This document shows positions 24,588-33,157 of a stretch of 36,640 nucleotides of DNA, piece by piece. How positions within the stretch are numbered: the first letter of the stretch is position 1; the number at the start of each line of letters is the position of its first letter. The notes under the pieces are model-generated. The model searched no databases, was not told the origin of the DNA, and worked only from the letters and a program-made list of their open reading frames with translations. Position numbers and translations under genes: made by a program. Origin of the DNA: Lentimicrobium sp. (GTDB lineage: Bacteria > Bacteroidota > Bacteroidia > Bacteroidales > 4484-276); assembly GCA_012516825.1 (NCBI GenBank), contig JAAYWF010000154.1:1-36640 (forward strand), given 5' to 3'.

Positions 24588-27482
24588 TTAGTTGCAAAAA
24601 TAATCTCTTTTATCGTAAAGTTCATTTAATAGGAAATGGCCGGTAAAGGAATTTTTATCTTCAGCTACTTTTTCAGGTGTTCCTTCACTAACAATTTCTC
24701 CCCCTCTTATTCCGCCTTCCGGCCCCAAATCAATGATGTGGTCGGCCATTTTTATTACATCCATATTGTGCTCTATCACCAGTACGGTGTTGCCTCGATT
24801 AACTAACCTGTCCAAAACATTGAGCAGCACTTTAATATCTTCGAAATGCAAGCCGGTAGTAGGTTCGTCGAGGATGTAAATTGTTTGGCCGGTATCGCGT
24901 TTTGAAAGTTCGGCGGCCAATTTTACCCGCTGTGCCTCACCGCCTGAGAGGGTTGTTGATTGTTGTCCTAAGGTGATGTATCCTAATCCAACATCTCTTA
25001 GGGTTTTAATTTTTTGAATAATGGAGGGATGATTTTCAAAAAACTCAACAGCCTGATCAATTGTCATATTTAGCACATCATTTATGGATTTTCCTTTAAA
25101 CCTGACCTCAAGTGTTTCACGGTTATATCTTTTTCCCTGACACGTTTCGCAAAGGACTCGTACATCGGGTAAAAAATTCATCTCTATCAACCTGATTCCT
25201 GCTCCTTGGCATGTTTCGCATCGTCCGCCCTTAACATTGAACGAAAACCTACCAGGTTGATATCCCCTTATCTTCGATTCGGGTAATGAGCCATACAATT
25301 TTCTTATTTCGTCAAATACCTTGGTATAAGTGGCTGGGTTAGAGCGTGGTGTACGGCCAATAGGCGACTGATCAATCTCAATAACCTTATCAACAAACTC
25401 GATACCGGATATCTTTTTATAAGGCAAAGGCTTTTTTTCTGACCGGTAAAAATGAGAACTAAGGATTGGATATAAAGTTTCGTTGATCAAACTCGATTTG
25501 CCACTCCCCGACACGCCTGTAATGCACACAAACTTGCCAAGTGGCAGATTCAATGTTATATTTTTCAGATTATTCCCTGTTGCGCCCTCCAATCTCAAAA
25601 ACTTACCATTGCCTGATCTTCTGATTTTTGGAACAGATATCCTTTTTTTTCCACTCAGGTAATCGCAAGTAATGGTATTACAATCTTTCATGCTATCGGG
25701 CTTGCCTTGTCCAACTATAAGTCCCCCTTTCACTCCTGCGCCCGGCCCAATATCTACAATGTAATCGCTCGAGAGTATCATCTCCTTGTCGTGCTCTACC
25801 ACGATAATTGAATTTCCTATGTCGCGAAGTTGTTTCAGGGCATTGATAAGACGTCGGTTATCACGTTGGTGCAGACCAATACTTGGCTCATCAAGTATAT
25901 ATAGAACTCCCGTAAGCTGCGAGCCAATTTGTGTTGCCAACCTGATACGCTGCGATTCACCACCGGAAAGGCTTCTTGCCGACCGGTTCAAGGTGATGTA
26001 ATCTAAGCCTACTTCGAGTAAAAATCGGATACGTGTACTGATCTCATGAGTAATCTCTCTTGCAATTTTAAAAGTACGGTCAGAGACATGAGATGGTAAA
26101 TTTTCAATCCAGTCATGCAAAAGAAACAGATCCATATTGGCCAGTTCAGCGATATTTTTATTCAAGATTTTAAAATGCAACGACTCTTTTTTAAGTCTGG
26201 CTCCATTACATTCCGGACATGGAATGCGGTTCATAAAGCCTGAAATCCATTTTTTTATCTGATTACTACTTGTCTCATAATCTTGATTGAGGATGAAATT
26301 GATGATACCTTCAAAATTGAGAGAATAGTTAGAAGTAACGCCAAGATATTCGTTTTTTACGTGAATAATTTCATCAGAGCCGTATAATATTGTTATCATT
26401 CCTTTTTCAGGGATATCTTCGATTGGTGTATCGAGGGTAAATCCATATTTATAACCGATAGCCTCTATCTGCCTGAAAATCCAATTGTTTTTATACTCAC
26501 CTAAAGGTGCAAGACCGCCATTTCTGATATTTCGTTTAACGTCGGGGATTACCTTTTTCAAGTCAATCTGCGACACCTCACCAAGTCCGTTGCAATGCGG
26601 ACAGGCTCCATAAGGAGAATTAAAAGAGAAGGTGTTAGGCTCGGGCTCACTATAGGAGATACCGGTGGTCGGGCACATTAACAGACTGCTAAAATGCCTG
26701 ACCTGATCGGCTTTTGTATCATGGATCATAATCACCCCTTTTCCTATTTTCATAGCAGCCTGTACCGATCTTGTTATCCTTTCATTCATGCTATCTTCAA
26801 GCTGTATCCTGTCAATCACAACTTCAATATCATGTGTTTTATAACGGTCAACCTTCATCCCGAAGGTGATATCCCTAATCTCGCCATCCACCCTAACTTT
26901 CGGGTAACCCATCTTTGTGATTTGCTCAAAAAGCTCTCTGTAGTGGCCTTTACGTGCTTTTACCATGGGCGCTAAAAGGTTTATTTGCTTACCTTCATAC
27001 TCCCTCATAATAAGATCAATGATCTCCTTCTCGGTAAAACGCACCATCTTTTCTCCAGTATTTATCGAATAAGCTTCGCCAATTCGGGCATACAACAGGC
27101 GCAAAAAATCATAAATCTCGGTAATAGTGCCAACGGTAGAACGCGGGTTTTTGTTTACACTTTTTTGTTCAATAGATATCACAGGACTTAACCCATCAAT
27201 TTTATCAACATCCGGACGCTCCATATTACCAATAAATTGACGGGCATAAGCAGAAAAAGTCTCCATATAACGCCTCTGCCCTTCGGCATAAATTGTATCA
27301 AATGCCAAAGAGGATTTGCCGCTGCCGCTAAGGCCTGTAATCACTACCAAACTATTGCGGGGTATCTTCACATCAATATTGCGGAGGTTGTGCATCCTAG
27401 CGCCATATACTTCAAGCATATTATGGAAATTGGAACCTTCAGGCTGACGAGTTTGGTCCAATGTGGCGGATTCGTTACTCAT
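24588..27482 (-). CDS. uvrA: Excinuclease ABC subunit A
   Basis: 964 residues from the ATG at 27482; the track adds 7 codons from a TTG. DNA damage sensor of nucleotide excision repair, working as a dimer with UvrB. Two ABC ATPase units: Walker A GLSGSGKSS near the start and GVSGSGKSS in the second half; signatures SLSGGESQRIRLA and TLSGGEAQRVKLA; Walker B ILDEPSIGLHQRD and ILDEPTTGLHFED. Zinc modules: CPHCNGLG with CPECNGARL in the first half, and CETCQGAG with CETCQGKRY in the second. ERPDVDKIDGLSPVISIEQK and NPRSTVGTITEIYDF are the UvrB-binding region. Complete and ordinary. Confidence 0.97.
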   Translation of the reverse strand: MSNESATLDQTRQPEGSNFHNMLEVYGARMHNLRNIDVKIPRNSLVVITGLSGSGKSSLAFDTIYAEGQRRYMETFSAYARQFIGNMERPDVDKIDGLSPVISIEQKSVNKNPRSTVGTITEIYDFLRLLYARIGEAYSINTGEKMVRFTEKEIIDLIMREYEGKQINLLAPMVKARKGHYRELFEQITKMGYPKVRVDGEIRDITFGMKVDRYKTHDIEVVIDRIQLEDSMNERITRSVQAAMKIGKGVIMIHDTKADQVRHFSSLLMCPTTGISYSEPEPNTFSFNSPYGACPHCNGLGEVSQIDLKKVIPDVKRNIRNGGLAPLGEYKNNWIFRQIEAIGYKYGFTLDTPIEDIPEKGMITILYGSDEIIHVKNEYLGVTSNYSLNFEGIINFILNQDYETSSNQIKKWISGFMNRIPCPECNGARLKKESLHFKILNKNIAELANMDLFLLHDWIENLPSHVSDRTFKIAREITHEISTRIRFLLEVGLDYITLNRSARSLSGGESQRIRLATQIGSQLTGVLYILDEPSIGLHQRDNRRLINALKQLRDIGNSIIVVEHDKEMILSSDYIVDIGPGAGVKGGLIVGQGKPDSMKDCNTITCDYLSGKKRISVPKIRRSGNGKFLRLEGATGNNLKNITLNLPLGKFVCITGVSGSGKSSLINETLYPILSSHFYRSEKKPLPYKKISGIEFVDKVIEIDQSPIGRTPRSNPATYTKVFDEIRKLYGSLPESKIRGYQPGRFSFNVKGGRCETCQGAGIRLIEMNFLPDVRVLCETCQGKRYNRETLEVRFKGKSINDVLNMTIDQAVEFFENHPSIIQKIKTLRDVGLGYITLGQQSTTLSGGEAQRVKLAAELSKRDTGQTIYILDEPTTGLHFEDIKVLLNVLDRLVNRGNTVLVIEHNMDVIKMADHIIDLGPEGGIRGGEIVSEGTPEKVAEDKNSFTGHFLLNELYDKRDYFCN

Positions 27483-27700
27483 GTATGGAGATGAAAATTT
27501 CAATTATAATTCGAATCACTAAACAATATGAAAAGCATTTTTATTGCAAAGCATTGAAAATTGTAAACTTTGATAAAAATAGTAACAAAAAGCGGAGGCT
27601 TAGTAGTATAATCATTGACGAACACTTAATTTAGGGTAATTTAATTCTTCATTTTCACTTGAATCCTCATCTTTCAGTCTCTTAGTTTTTTTTACTGTAA

Positions 27701-29203
27701 TTAGCTTTGAGAATCATGTATATTCAGATTTTTTAGTGTTTTGCGTAGCGAATTATGATCAACGGTAATAATCAATAGTTTGTCTTTTTCCATTAGTATT
27801 GTATTCCCTTTGGGTATAAAGTAATTGTTATCGCGGTTTATCATCACCACAAGTGTTTCTTCCGGTATCTCTAATTCCATCACTTTGTTACCTTTACTTA
27901 GGGTGGTAGAATTTATCTCAATTTCGGTAACTATTGATTTAATATCATCAGAAAAATCAACATCAAAACTTTCAATTTTTCCAATTTTTGGTGGTTTTTC
28001 TGTAAGCCCGAGCCATTTGGCGATAGCAGGTAATGAAGTACCCTGAACTAATAACGAAATTATTGTGCAGAAAAAGACGATGTTGAAGATAAGCCTTGCA
28101 TGAGGTACATTCTCGGTAAGTGGAAATAATGCAAAAATAATGGGCACCGCTCCTCTGAGGCCTACCCATGAAACGTAGGCTTTATCTCTAATTGGCATTT
28201 TTCGGAATGGAAGCAAGCAGAGAAAGACAGTGAGAGGGCGGGTAATAAAAATCATTGCAAGGCTGATTATCAAACCTGGGATCATAATTGGTACTAGCTC
28301 GCGTGGATTCACTAATAACCCCAAGGTTAAGAACATTATTAACTGACCAAGCCAGGCCAGACCATCAAAAAATTTAAGCGAAGTACGTTTGTGGACAAAC
28401 TTTCCGTTTCCAATAGTCAGACCAGCAACATAAACAGCCAGATAGCCATTCCCTTTTGCAAAATAAGTAAGAGAGAAAATAAATAAACAGATTGTTAAAA
28501 CTAATATCGGGTAAAGCGAATCGTTACCGATTTTTATTCTATTTATAAGATATATGCTCAGCTTACCAATAGCCAAGCCAATCAAAGCGCCAACAACCAA
28601 TTGAATTACTACCTGTAAGCTTACCATCCAATAGTTTGGTGTTGTTTCGAAGTTTATTAATTCGATAAGTGTAATTACTAACAGGTATGCCATTGGGTCG
28701 TTACTTCCGCTCTCTAACTCAAGCATTGGCCTAAGGTTGTTTTTCAGATGCAGCCCTTTGGAGCGTAAAATAGAAAATACCGATGCAGAATCGGTAGATG
28801 ACATTGTAGAGGCTAACAGGAAAGAGGTTATCAAACCTATACTGGCCGATTTGATAGTCATTCCTAAAATCCACCAGACAAAAATGCCGGTGAAAAGCGC
28901 CGTTAAAAAAACTCCTATTGTTGCCAAAATAACGCCCTGAAAGATTACAGGGCGTATCTCGTCAATTTTTGTATCAAGACCGCCGGAAAAGAGTATTACA
29001 CAAAGAGCAAGCGCACCAAGATTACGTGCAACCTGTATATTCTCAAAATGAATGCCTAATCCATCGCTCCCAAATATCATCCCTACCGACAAAAACAGCA
29101 ATAATGCAGGAACACCGTATTTGGAACTCGCTTTACCGGCAAGAATGCTAAAGAAAAAAAGAACTGACAGTATTAAAATTAATAGTTCAATTTGAACATC
29201 CAT
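27701..29203 (-). CDS. Potassium/proton antiporter with RCK_C domain (CPA1, NhaP2/CvrA type)
   Basis: 500 residues. About 12-13 membrane spans fill residues 1-395, with STMSSTDSASVFSILRSKGL and LELESGSNDPMAYLLVI carrying the acidic ion-binding residues of CPA1 antiporters, and SWVGLRGAVPIIFALFP near the end of the membrane part. A cytoplasmic TrkA_C/RCK_C domain follows at about 410-490 (VMELEIPEETLVVMINRDN, GNTILMEKDKLLIIT). This order is that of NhaP2/CvrA K+/H+ antiporters, which release K+ and help set cytoplasmic pH and osmotic balance. Length is shorter than E. coli CvrA (578). It has its own promoter and is followed by uvrA after a gap of about 220 bases. Confidence 0.9.
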   Translation of the reverse strand: MDVQIELLILILSVLFFFSILAGKASSKYGVPALLLFLSVGMIFGSDGLGIHFENIQVARNLGALALCVILFSGGLDTKIDEIRPVIFQGVILATIGVFLTALFTGIFVWWILGMTIKSASIGLITSFLLASTMSSTDSASVFSILRSKGLHLKNNLRPMLELESGSNDPMAYLLVITLIELINFETTPNYWMVSLQVVIQLVVGALIGLAIGKLSIYLINRIKIGNDSLYPILVLTICLFIFSLTYFAKGNGYLAVYVAGLTIGNGKFVHKRTSLKFFDGLAWLGQLIMFLTLGLLVNPRELVPIMIPGLIISLAMIFITRPLTVFLCLLPFRKMPIRDKAYVSWVGLRGAVPIIFALFPLTENVPHARLIFNIVFFCTIISLLVQGTSLPAIAKWLGLTEKPPKIGKIESFDVDFSDDIKSIVTEIEINSTTLSKGNKVMELEIPEETLVVMINRDNNYFIPKGNTILMEKDKLLIITVDHNSLRKTLKNLNIHDSQS

Positions 29204-29530
29204 CTTACTAAAAAGTTAATAAAAAGCTGATTAATGAACCAGACAAATATAGTTTGTTTGAATGTTCAGCAAAAATAATAACATACTTTTTAACTACTCT
29301 TTCTTTTACTACCTCGTGATTCAGCCATCGTAACGGTCGGAAAACGCTTTTTTTTGAATAAATTATTAAAACTACTCAATTATCCTAATACGTATAAATA
29401 CTTATTTGATAATTAGGTATAAATTTCCAAAAATTGAGTTTTTAAAGGGGTTAATGGTGGCGTTAGACGGGGTAACTTTGCAGAAAAATATTATTATCAT
29501 AGAATAAAAAGTTGTCTAACACCTATTATC
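29204..29530. promoter_or_regulatory. Divergent control region between the antiporter and pst operon
   Basis: 327 bases without a gene. Minus strand: TTG (complement of 29270-29272), an 18-base spacer, TATATTTG (complement of 29244-29251), a good promoter for the antiporter. Plus strand: TAACTTTG at 29473-29480 fits the -7 box and would give a leader of about 43 bases for pstS, but there is no TTG at the -33 place. Instead there is a spaced repeat, GTTAATGGTGG and GTTAGACGGGG, starting 12 bases apart (29450 and 29462). That would suit an activator-dependent, phosphate-starvation promoter, but no known Pho box sequence is present, so this is inference. Confidence 0.45.
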
Positions 29531-30514
29531 ATGAGAACAAAAACAACATTTACACTTCTAATTATTACGGCTTTTTATTTTTTTTACTTCATTCTGAATG
29601 GTTGTACTTCGCAGCCAGAAAATCGGCATCACAAGAAAGGTAAGCTTAAGGGTACTATATCCATTTCGGGTGCATTTGCACTTTATCCAATGACGGTTAA
29701 GTGGGCTGAGGAGTTTATGCAACTCAATCCTGGTGTGCGGATTGACATTAGCGCAGGTGGCGCTGGTAAAGGAATGGCCGATGTATTATCCGAAATGGTT
29801 GATCTGGCAATGGTGTCAAGGGAAATAGCGCCTGCGGAAATTGAAAAAGGAGCCTGGTATCTGGCGGTATGTAAGGATGCAGTATTAGGAACGATCAACG
29901 AATCCAATCCATACGTTAAAGAGATTAAGCAGTATGGCATTTCGAGAGAGACACTCACAAAAATTTACATTGATGTAACTATTGAAAACTGGGATCAGAT
30001 ACCGGGTATCTCAGCCAACAATCAGAAGATAAATGTTTATACCCGTTCCGATGCCTGTGGCGCCGCTGAAATGTGGGGGCTTTTTTTTGGAAAAAATCAA
30101 GAGAGCCTTCAAGGGATAGGAGTATTTGGAGACCCAGGCATAGCCGATGCAGTTAAAAATGATAAATTCGGGATCGGCTTCAACAATGTTATCTATGCCT
30201 TTGATATAAATACACGAAAAAAATTTGAAGGATTAGAAATAATACCGATTGATCTGAATAATAACGGGGTAATAGACCCTGATGAGAATTTTTACGACAA
30301 TCTTGATGACATTTGTGCCGCTATTGGAAATGAACAATACCCTTCACCGCCAGCCCGTGATCTATATCTAATATCGAAAGGGGAACCTAAAAACCCGATC
30401 GTAATTGAATTTTTAAAATGGATACTTACCGAAGGGCAACAGTACGTCAATGATGCCGGCTATGTACGTCTTTCGGAATCAAAAATTGAAACTGAGATGC
30501 AAAAGATTAAATGA
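29531..30514 (+). CDS. pstS: Phosphate ABC transporter substrate-binding lipoprotein PstS
   Basis: 327 residues. The signal peptide ends at Cys25 (FILNGCTSQ), so it is a lipoprotein anchored in the envelope. The PstS/PBP-like-2 fold is supported by KLKGTISISGAFALYPMTVKWAEEF, ISAGGAGKGMADVLSEMVDLAMVSREI and YTRSDACGAAEMWG, with Ser/Asp/Gly residues that bind phosphate. Residues 241-252 (DLNNNGVIDPDE) have the exact form of a calcium EF-hand loop. The tail YPSPPARDLYLISKGEPKNPIV is typical of a Bacteroidota subgroup. It captures phosphate for PstC/PstA/PstB; its stop overlaps the pstC start by 4 bases (ATGA). Confidence 0.92.
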   Translation: MRTKTTFTLLIITAFYFFYFILNGCTSQPENRHHKKGKLKGTISISGAFALYPMTVKWAEEFMQLNPGVRIDISAGGAGKGMADVLSEMVDLAMVSREIAPAEIEKGAWYLAVCKDAVLGTINESNPYVKEIKQYGISRETLTKIYIDVTIENWDQIPGISANNQKINVYTRSDACGAAEMWGLFFGKNQESLQGIGVFGDPGIADAVKNDKFGIGFNNVIYAFDINTRKKFEGLEIIPIDLNNNGVIDPDENFYDNLDDICAAIGNEQYPSPPARDLYLISKGEPKNPIVIEFLKWILTEGQQYVNDAGYVRLSESKIETEMQKIK

Positions 30515-31416
30515 GGTTGAGAAATTTCAATATTGGTCGCCACCTGAGGGATAGGCTACATTATTCGTGGATGCTATTAGTATTAGCTATTACTATGATA
30601 GTGCCTGTAGCTCTTTTGAGCGGTTTGATATATAAATCGTCATTTTTACTGAGCGAACAATCCTTTTTTCAAATCCTTTTTTCAAATCAATGGAAACCCC
30701 TTTCGGGCAAATTTGGTTTTTATCCTTTCATCATCAGCTCCTTGTGGGTATCGGTAGTTTCGCTGTTAATAGCAGTTCCTATTTGCCTTTTAACGGCTAT
30801 ACATCTCACACAGTACGCTAAACGGTGGGTGTTGAACCTTATGCATCCGGTAATTGATCTTTTGGCAGGCATACCGTCAGTGATCTTTGGGATGTGGGGT
30901 ATCTTAGTAATTGTACCAGTAATTTCGAATTATATCGGGCCATTATTTGGAAAAAACATTTCGGGTTATTCAATATTAGCCGGTGCAATAGTCCTTTCGA
31001 TAATGATTATCCCTTTCATTTTGAATATTTTAATTGAACTATTCCGACATATCCCGACAGAGCTTAAAGAGACCTCTTTATCTCTTGGAGCTACACAGTG
31101 GCAAACTGTGAAGTTTGTACTTGTCAAAAAAATATTTCCCGGAATAGTCTCCGCCTTCGGATTGGGGATGTCAAGGGCATTTGGAGAAACAATTGCGGTT
31201 TTGATGGTTGTAGGAAATGTAGTACATGTACCTAAAGGAATATTTCAACCTGGTTATCCATTGCCTGCATTAATTGCCAACAATTATGGTGAAATGCTTT
31301 CGATACCTCTTTACGATTCGGCACTTATGCTGGCTGCACTTATACTTTTCGTTATTGTCCTTTTTTTCAACTTTTTATCCCGATTAATCATCGTCAAATC
31401 AAACATACACAATTAA
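30511..31416 (+). CDS. pstC: Phosphate ABC transporter permease PstC
   Basis: 301 residues with six predicted membrane spans. N-terminal basic segment then LHYSWMLLVLAITMIVPVALLSGLI; the FYPFIISSLWVSVVSLLIAVPICLLTAIHLTQYA region; AGIPSVIFGMWGILVIVPV; and the ABC-permease EAA loop ELKETSLSLGATQWQTVKFVLVKKIFPGI followed by AFGLGMSRAFGETIAVLMVVGN. GETIAV is a hallmark of PstC. It forms the inner-membrane channel with PstA. It starts in the pstS stop (ATGA) and pstA follows after 4 bases. Confidence 0.93.
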   Translation: MRLRNFNIGRHLRDRLHYSWMLLVLAITMIVPVALLSGLIYKSSFLLSEQSFFQILFSNQWKPLSGKFGFYPFIISSLWVSVVSLLIAVPICLLTAIHLTQYAKRWVLNLMHPVIDLLAGIPSVIFGMWGILVIVPVISNYIGPLFGKNISGYSILAGAIVLSIMIIPFILNILIELFRHIPTELKETSLSLGATQWQTVKFVLVKKIFPGIVSAFGLGMSRAFGETIAVLMVVGNVVHVPKGIFQPGYPLPALIANNYGEMLSIPLYDSALMLAALILFVIVLFFNFLSRLIIVKSNIHN

Positions 31417-31420
31417 TTTC

Positions 31421-32275
31421 ATGGACTTACGCAAAATAGAGGAGATATTTTTCAGGATTTTGATGTTTTGTTCAACGGTCATCATCGCCGTATCACTTAT
31501 CATTATAATATTCAGCACGTTTTATAAAGGGCTTCCACATTTAACATGGGAGATGATTAGCAAGACGCCTAAGGGCGGATTTTATTTTGGGAAAGAGGGC
31601 GGTATTCTGAATGCTATTGTTGGTTCGCTTTATTTATCATTTGGGGCAACAATACTCGCAATTTTATTTGGATTGCCGTTAGCGCTTTTTCTAAATGTAC
31701 ATATTGCTCACCGACGCAAATTAGTGAATGTAGTAAGATTTGTGATGGATTTACTATGGGGTGTTCCCTCCATCGTCTATGGCGCATTTGGCTTTACGAT
31801 AATGGTTTTTTTTGGGATCAGAGCTTCGTTGCTTGCTGGAATTATTACCGTAACCCTCTTTATCATCCCAATCATGGTCAGGGGGATTGACGAAGTACTA
31901 CAGTCGGTTCCGCGCGGCTTACACGAATCATCTCTATCATTGGGGTCAACGAGAGCCGAAACAGCTTACAAAGTATTTTTAAAACAGTCGGTTCCGGGTG
32001 TTGTTACTGCTATTTTGCTATCCTTCGGACGAGCTATCGGCGATGCAGCTTCTATCCTGTTTACCACCGGCTACACCGATCATATCCCAACATCTCTCAG
32101 CCAGCCAACCGCCACATTACCTCTGGCAATCTTCTTTCAGTTAAGCTCACCGATACCTCAAGTAAGAGACAGAGCTTATGCTGCAGCCGCTGTCTTATTT
32201 ATCATCATTTTAATAATCAGCATATTGTCAAGGTTTTTTAGTAAAAGATATCAGAAAAATAAAATCAACTTTTAA
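31421..32275 (+). CDS. pstA: Phosphate ABC transporter permease PstA
   Basis: 284 residues, six predicted membrane spans. GLPHLTWEMISKTPKGGFYFGKEGGILNAIVGSLYLSF near the N-terminus, DLLWGVPSIVYGAFGF, the EAA loop SVPRGLHESSLSLGSTRAETAYKVFLKQSVPGVVTA, and ILLSFGRAIGDAASILFTTGYTDHIPTSL, which is characteristic of PstA. Pairs with PstC as the translocation pore. Two bases separate its stop from pstB. Confidence 0.93.
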   Translation: MDLRKIEEIFFRILMFCSTVIIAVSLIIIIFSTFYKGLPHLTWEMISKTPKGGFYFGKEGGILNAIVGSLYLSFGATILAILFGLPLALFLNVHIAHRRKLVNVVRFVMDLLWGVPSIVYGAFGFTIMVFFGIRASLLAGIITVTLFIIPIMVRGIDEVLQSVPRGLHESSLSLGSTRAETAYKVFLKQSVPGVVTAILLSFGRAIGDAASILFTTGYTDHIPTSLSQPTATLPLAIFFQLSSPIPQVRDRAYAAAAVLFIIILIISILSRFFSKRYQKNKINF

Positions 32276-32277
32276 CC

Positions 32278-33036
32278 ATGAATAAACCTAAGATCAATAT
32301 ACAGGATTTGAATCTTTATTACGGCAAACAACATATTCTTAAAAATATCAATACCATTATCCCCGAACGTCAAATAACGGTTATCATGGGGCCTTCGGGT
32401 TGTGGTAAAACGACCTTAATGAAAAGCCTTAACAGGCTAACTGATCTCACTCCTGATTGTTCTGTTAGTGGTAAAATAATGATTGATGGGCAAAATATTC
32501 TTAATACTACCGAAGATATTACTAAAATCCGAAAAAAGATGGGCCTTCTGGCGCAAAGGCCATATCCATTACCGATGAGCATTTACAATAATGTCGCTTA
32601 TGGTTTACGTATTAGCGGAAGAAAAAAAAGGCGTTTTCTCGACAAAAGAGTAGAACACTATCTTCGTCAAGTAAATCTATGGAACGAGGTGAAAGACCGT
32701 CTGAAAGAACCTGCCGGAACACTTTCTATTGGCCAGCAACAACGTCTGTGCCTTGCAAGAGGTCTTGCCGTTGATCCCGAAATAATTCTTGCCGATGAGC
32801 CTACTTCAGCATTAGACCCCATTTCGAGCCAGACTATTGAGGAGAAATTTAAAGAGTTAAAAAATCAATTTACCATTGTAATGGTTACCCACATTCTCCG
32901 ACAAGCAAAACGAATAGCAGATTATGTGATTTTTATGTATTTAGGCGAAATAATCGAACAAGGCCCAGCTAAAGATTTTTTTGAAAACCCTCAAGAAGAG
33001 ATCACAAAAGACTATCTGAAAGGATTGTTTTATTAA
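32278..33036 (+). CDS. pstB: Phosphate ABC transporter ATP-binding protein PstB
   Basis: 252 residues, standard length for PstB. Walker A GPSGCGKTT, then LMKSLNRL; Q-loop LLAQRPYPLPMSIYNNVAYGLR, matching the PstB form QKPNPFPMSI; Walker B ILADEPTSALDPIS; H-loop MVTHILRQAKRIADYVIF. The ABC signature is LSIGQQQRLCLARGLA, with Ile in place of the first Gly of the usual LSGGQQQR. The Bacteroidota PstB proteins I recall share this change, but it is worth noting. Last gene of the pst operon; no phoU follows before the convergent waaA gene 121 bases on. Confidence 0.93.
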   Translation: MNKPKINIQDLNLYYGKQHILKNINTIIPERQITVIMGPSGCGKTTLMKSLNRLTDLTPDCSVSGKIMIDGQNILNTTEDITKIRKKMGLLAQRPYPLPMSIYNNVAYGLRISGRKKRRFLDKRVEHYLRQVNLWNEVKDRLKEPAGTLSIGQQQRLCLARGLAVDPEIILADEPTSALDPISSQTIEEKFKELKNQFTIVMVTHILRQAKRIADYVIFMYLGEIIEQGPAKDFFENPQEEITKDYLKGLFY

Positions 33037-33157
33037 TAGAGGAAAGTCTTTACCTAAAGGAGGTTTAATAGATTCAATTTTGAGTCAGTTCCAAAAATGA
33101 AATTTTTCAGATTTTCGTGTATGGCTGCTGAACGAAGGTGAAGTATTCGTGTTAAAA

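Noticed and set aside
24588-24602. TATTTTTGCAAC on the minus strand at the end of uvrA as a promoter for the LOG-family gene
   Set aside because: It lies in the last codons of uvrA and no TTG is found about 19 bases upstream; the 21-base gap makes co-transcription with uvrA simpler.
29683-29958. Minus-strand ORF of 91 residues within pstS
   Set aside because: Antisense shadow of a well-supported gene; composition fits reverse reading only.
33037-33157. Terminator sought between convergent pstB and waaA
   Set aside because: No stem longer than 4-5 base pairs with a T run could be found, so none is reported.
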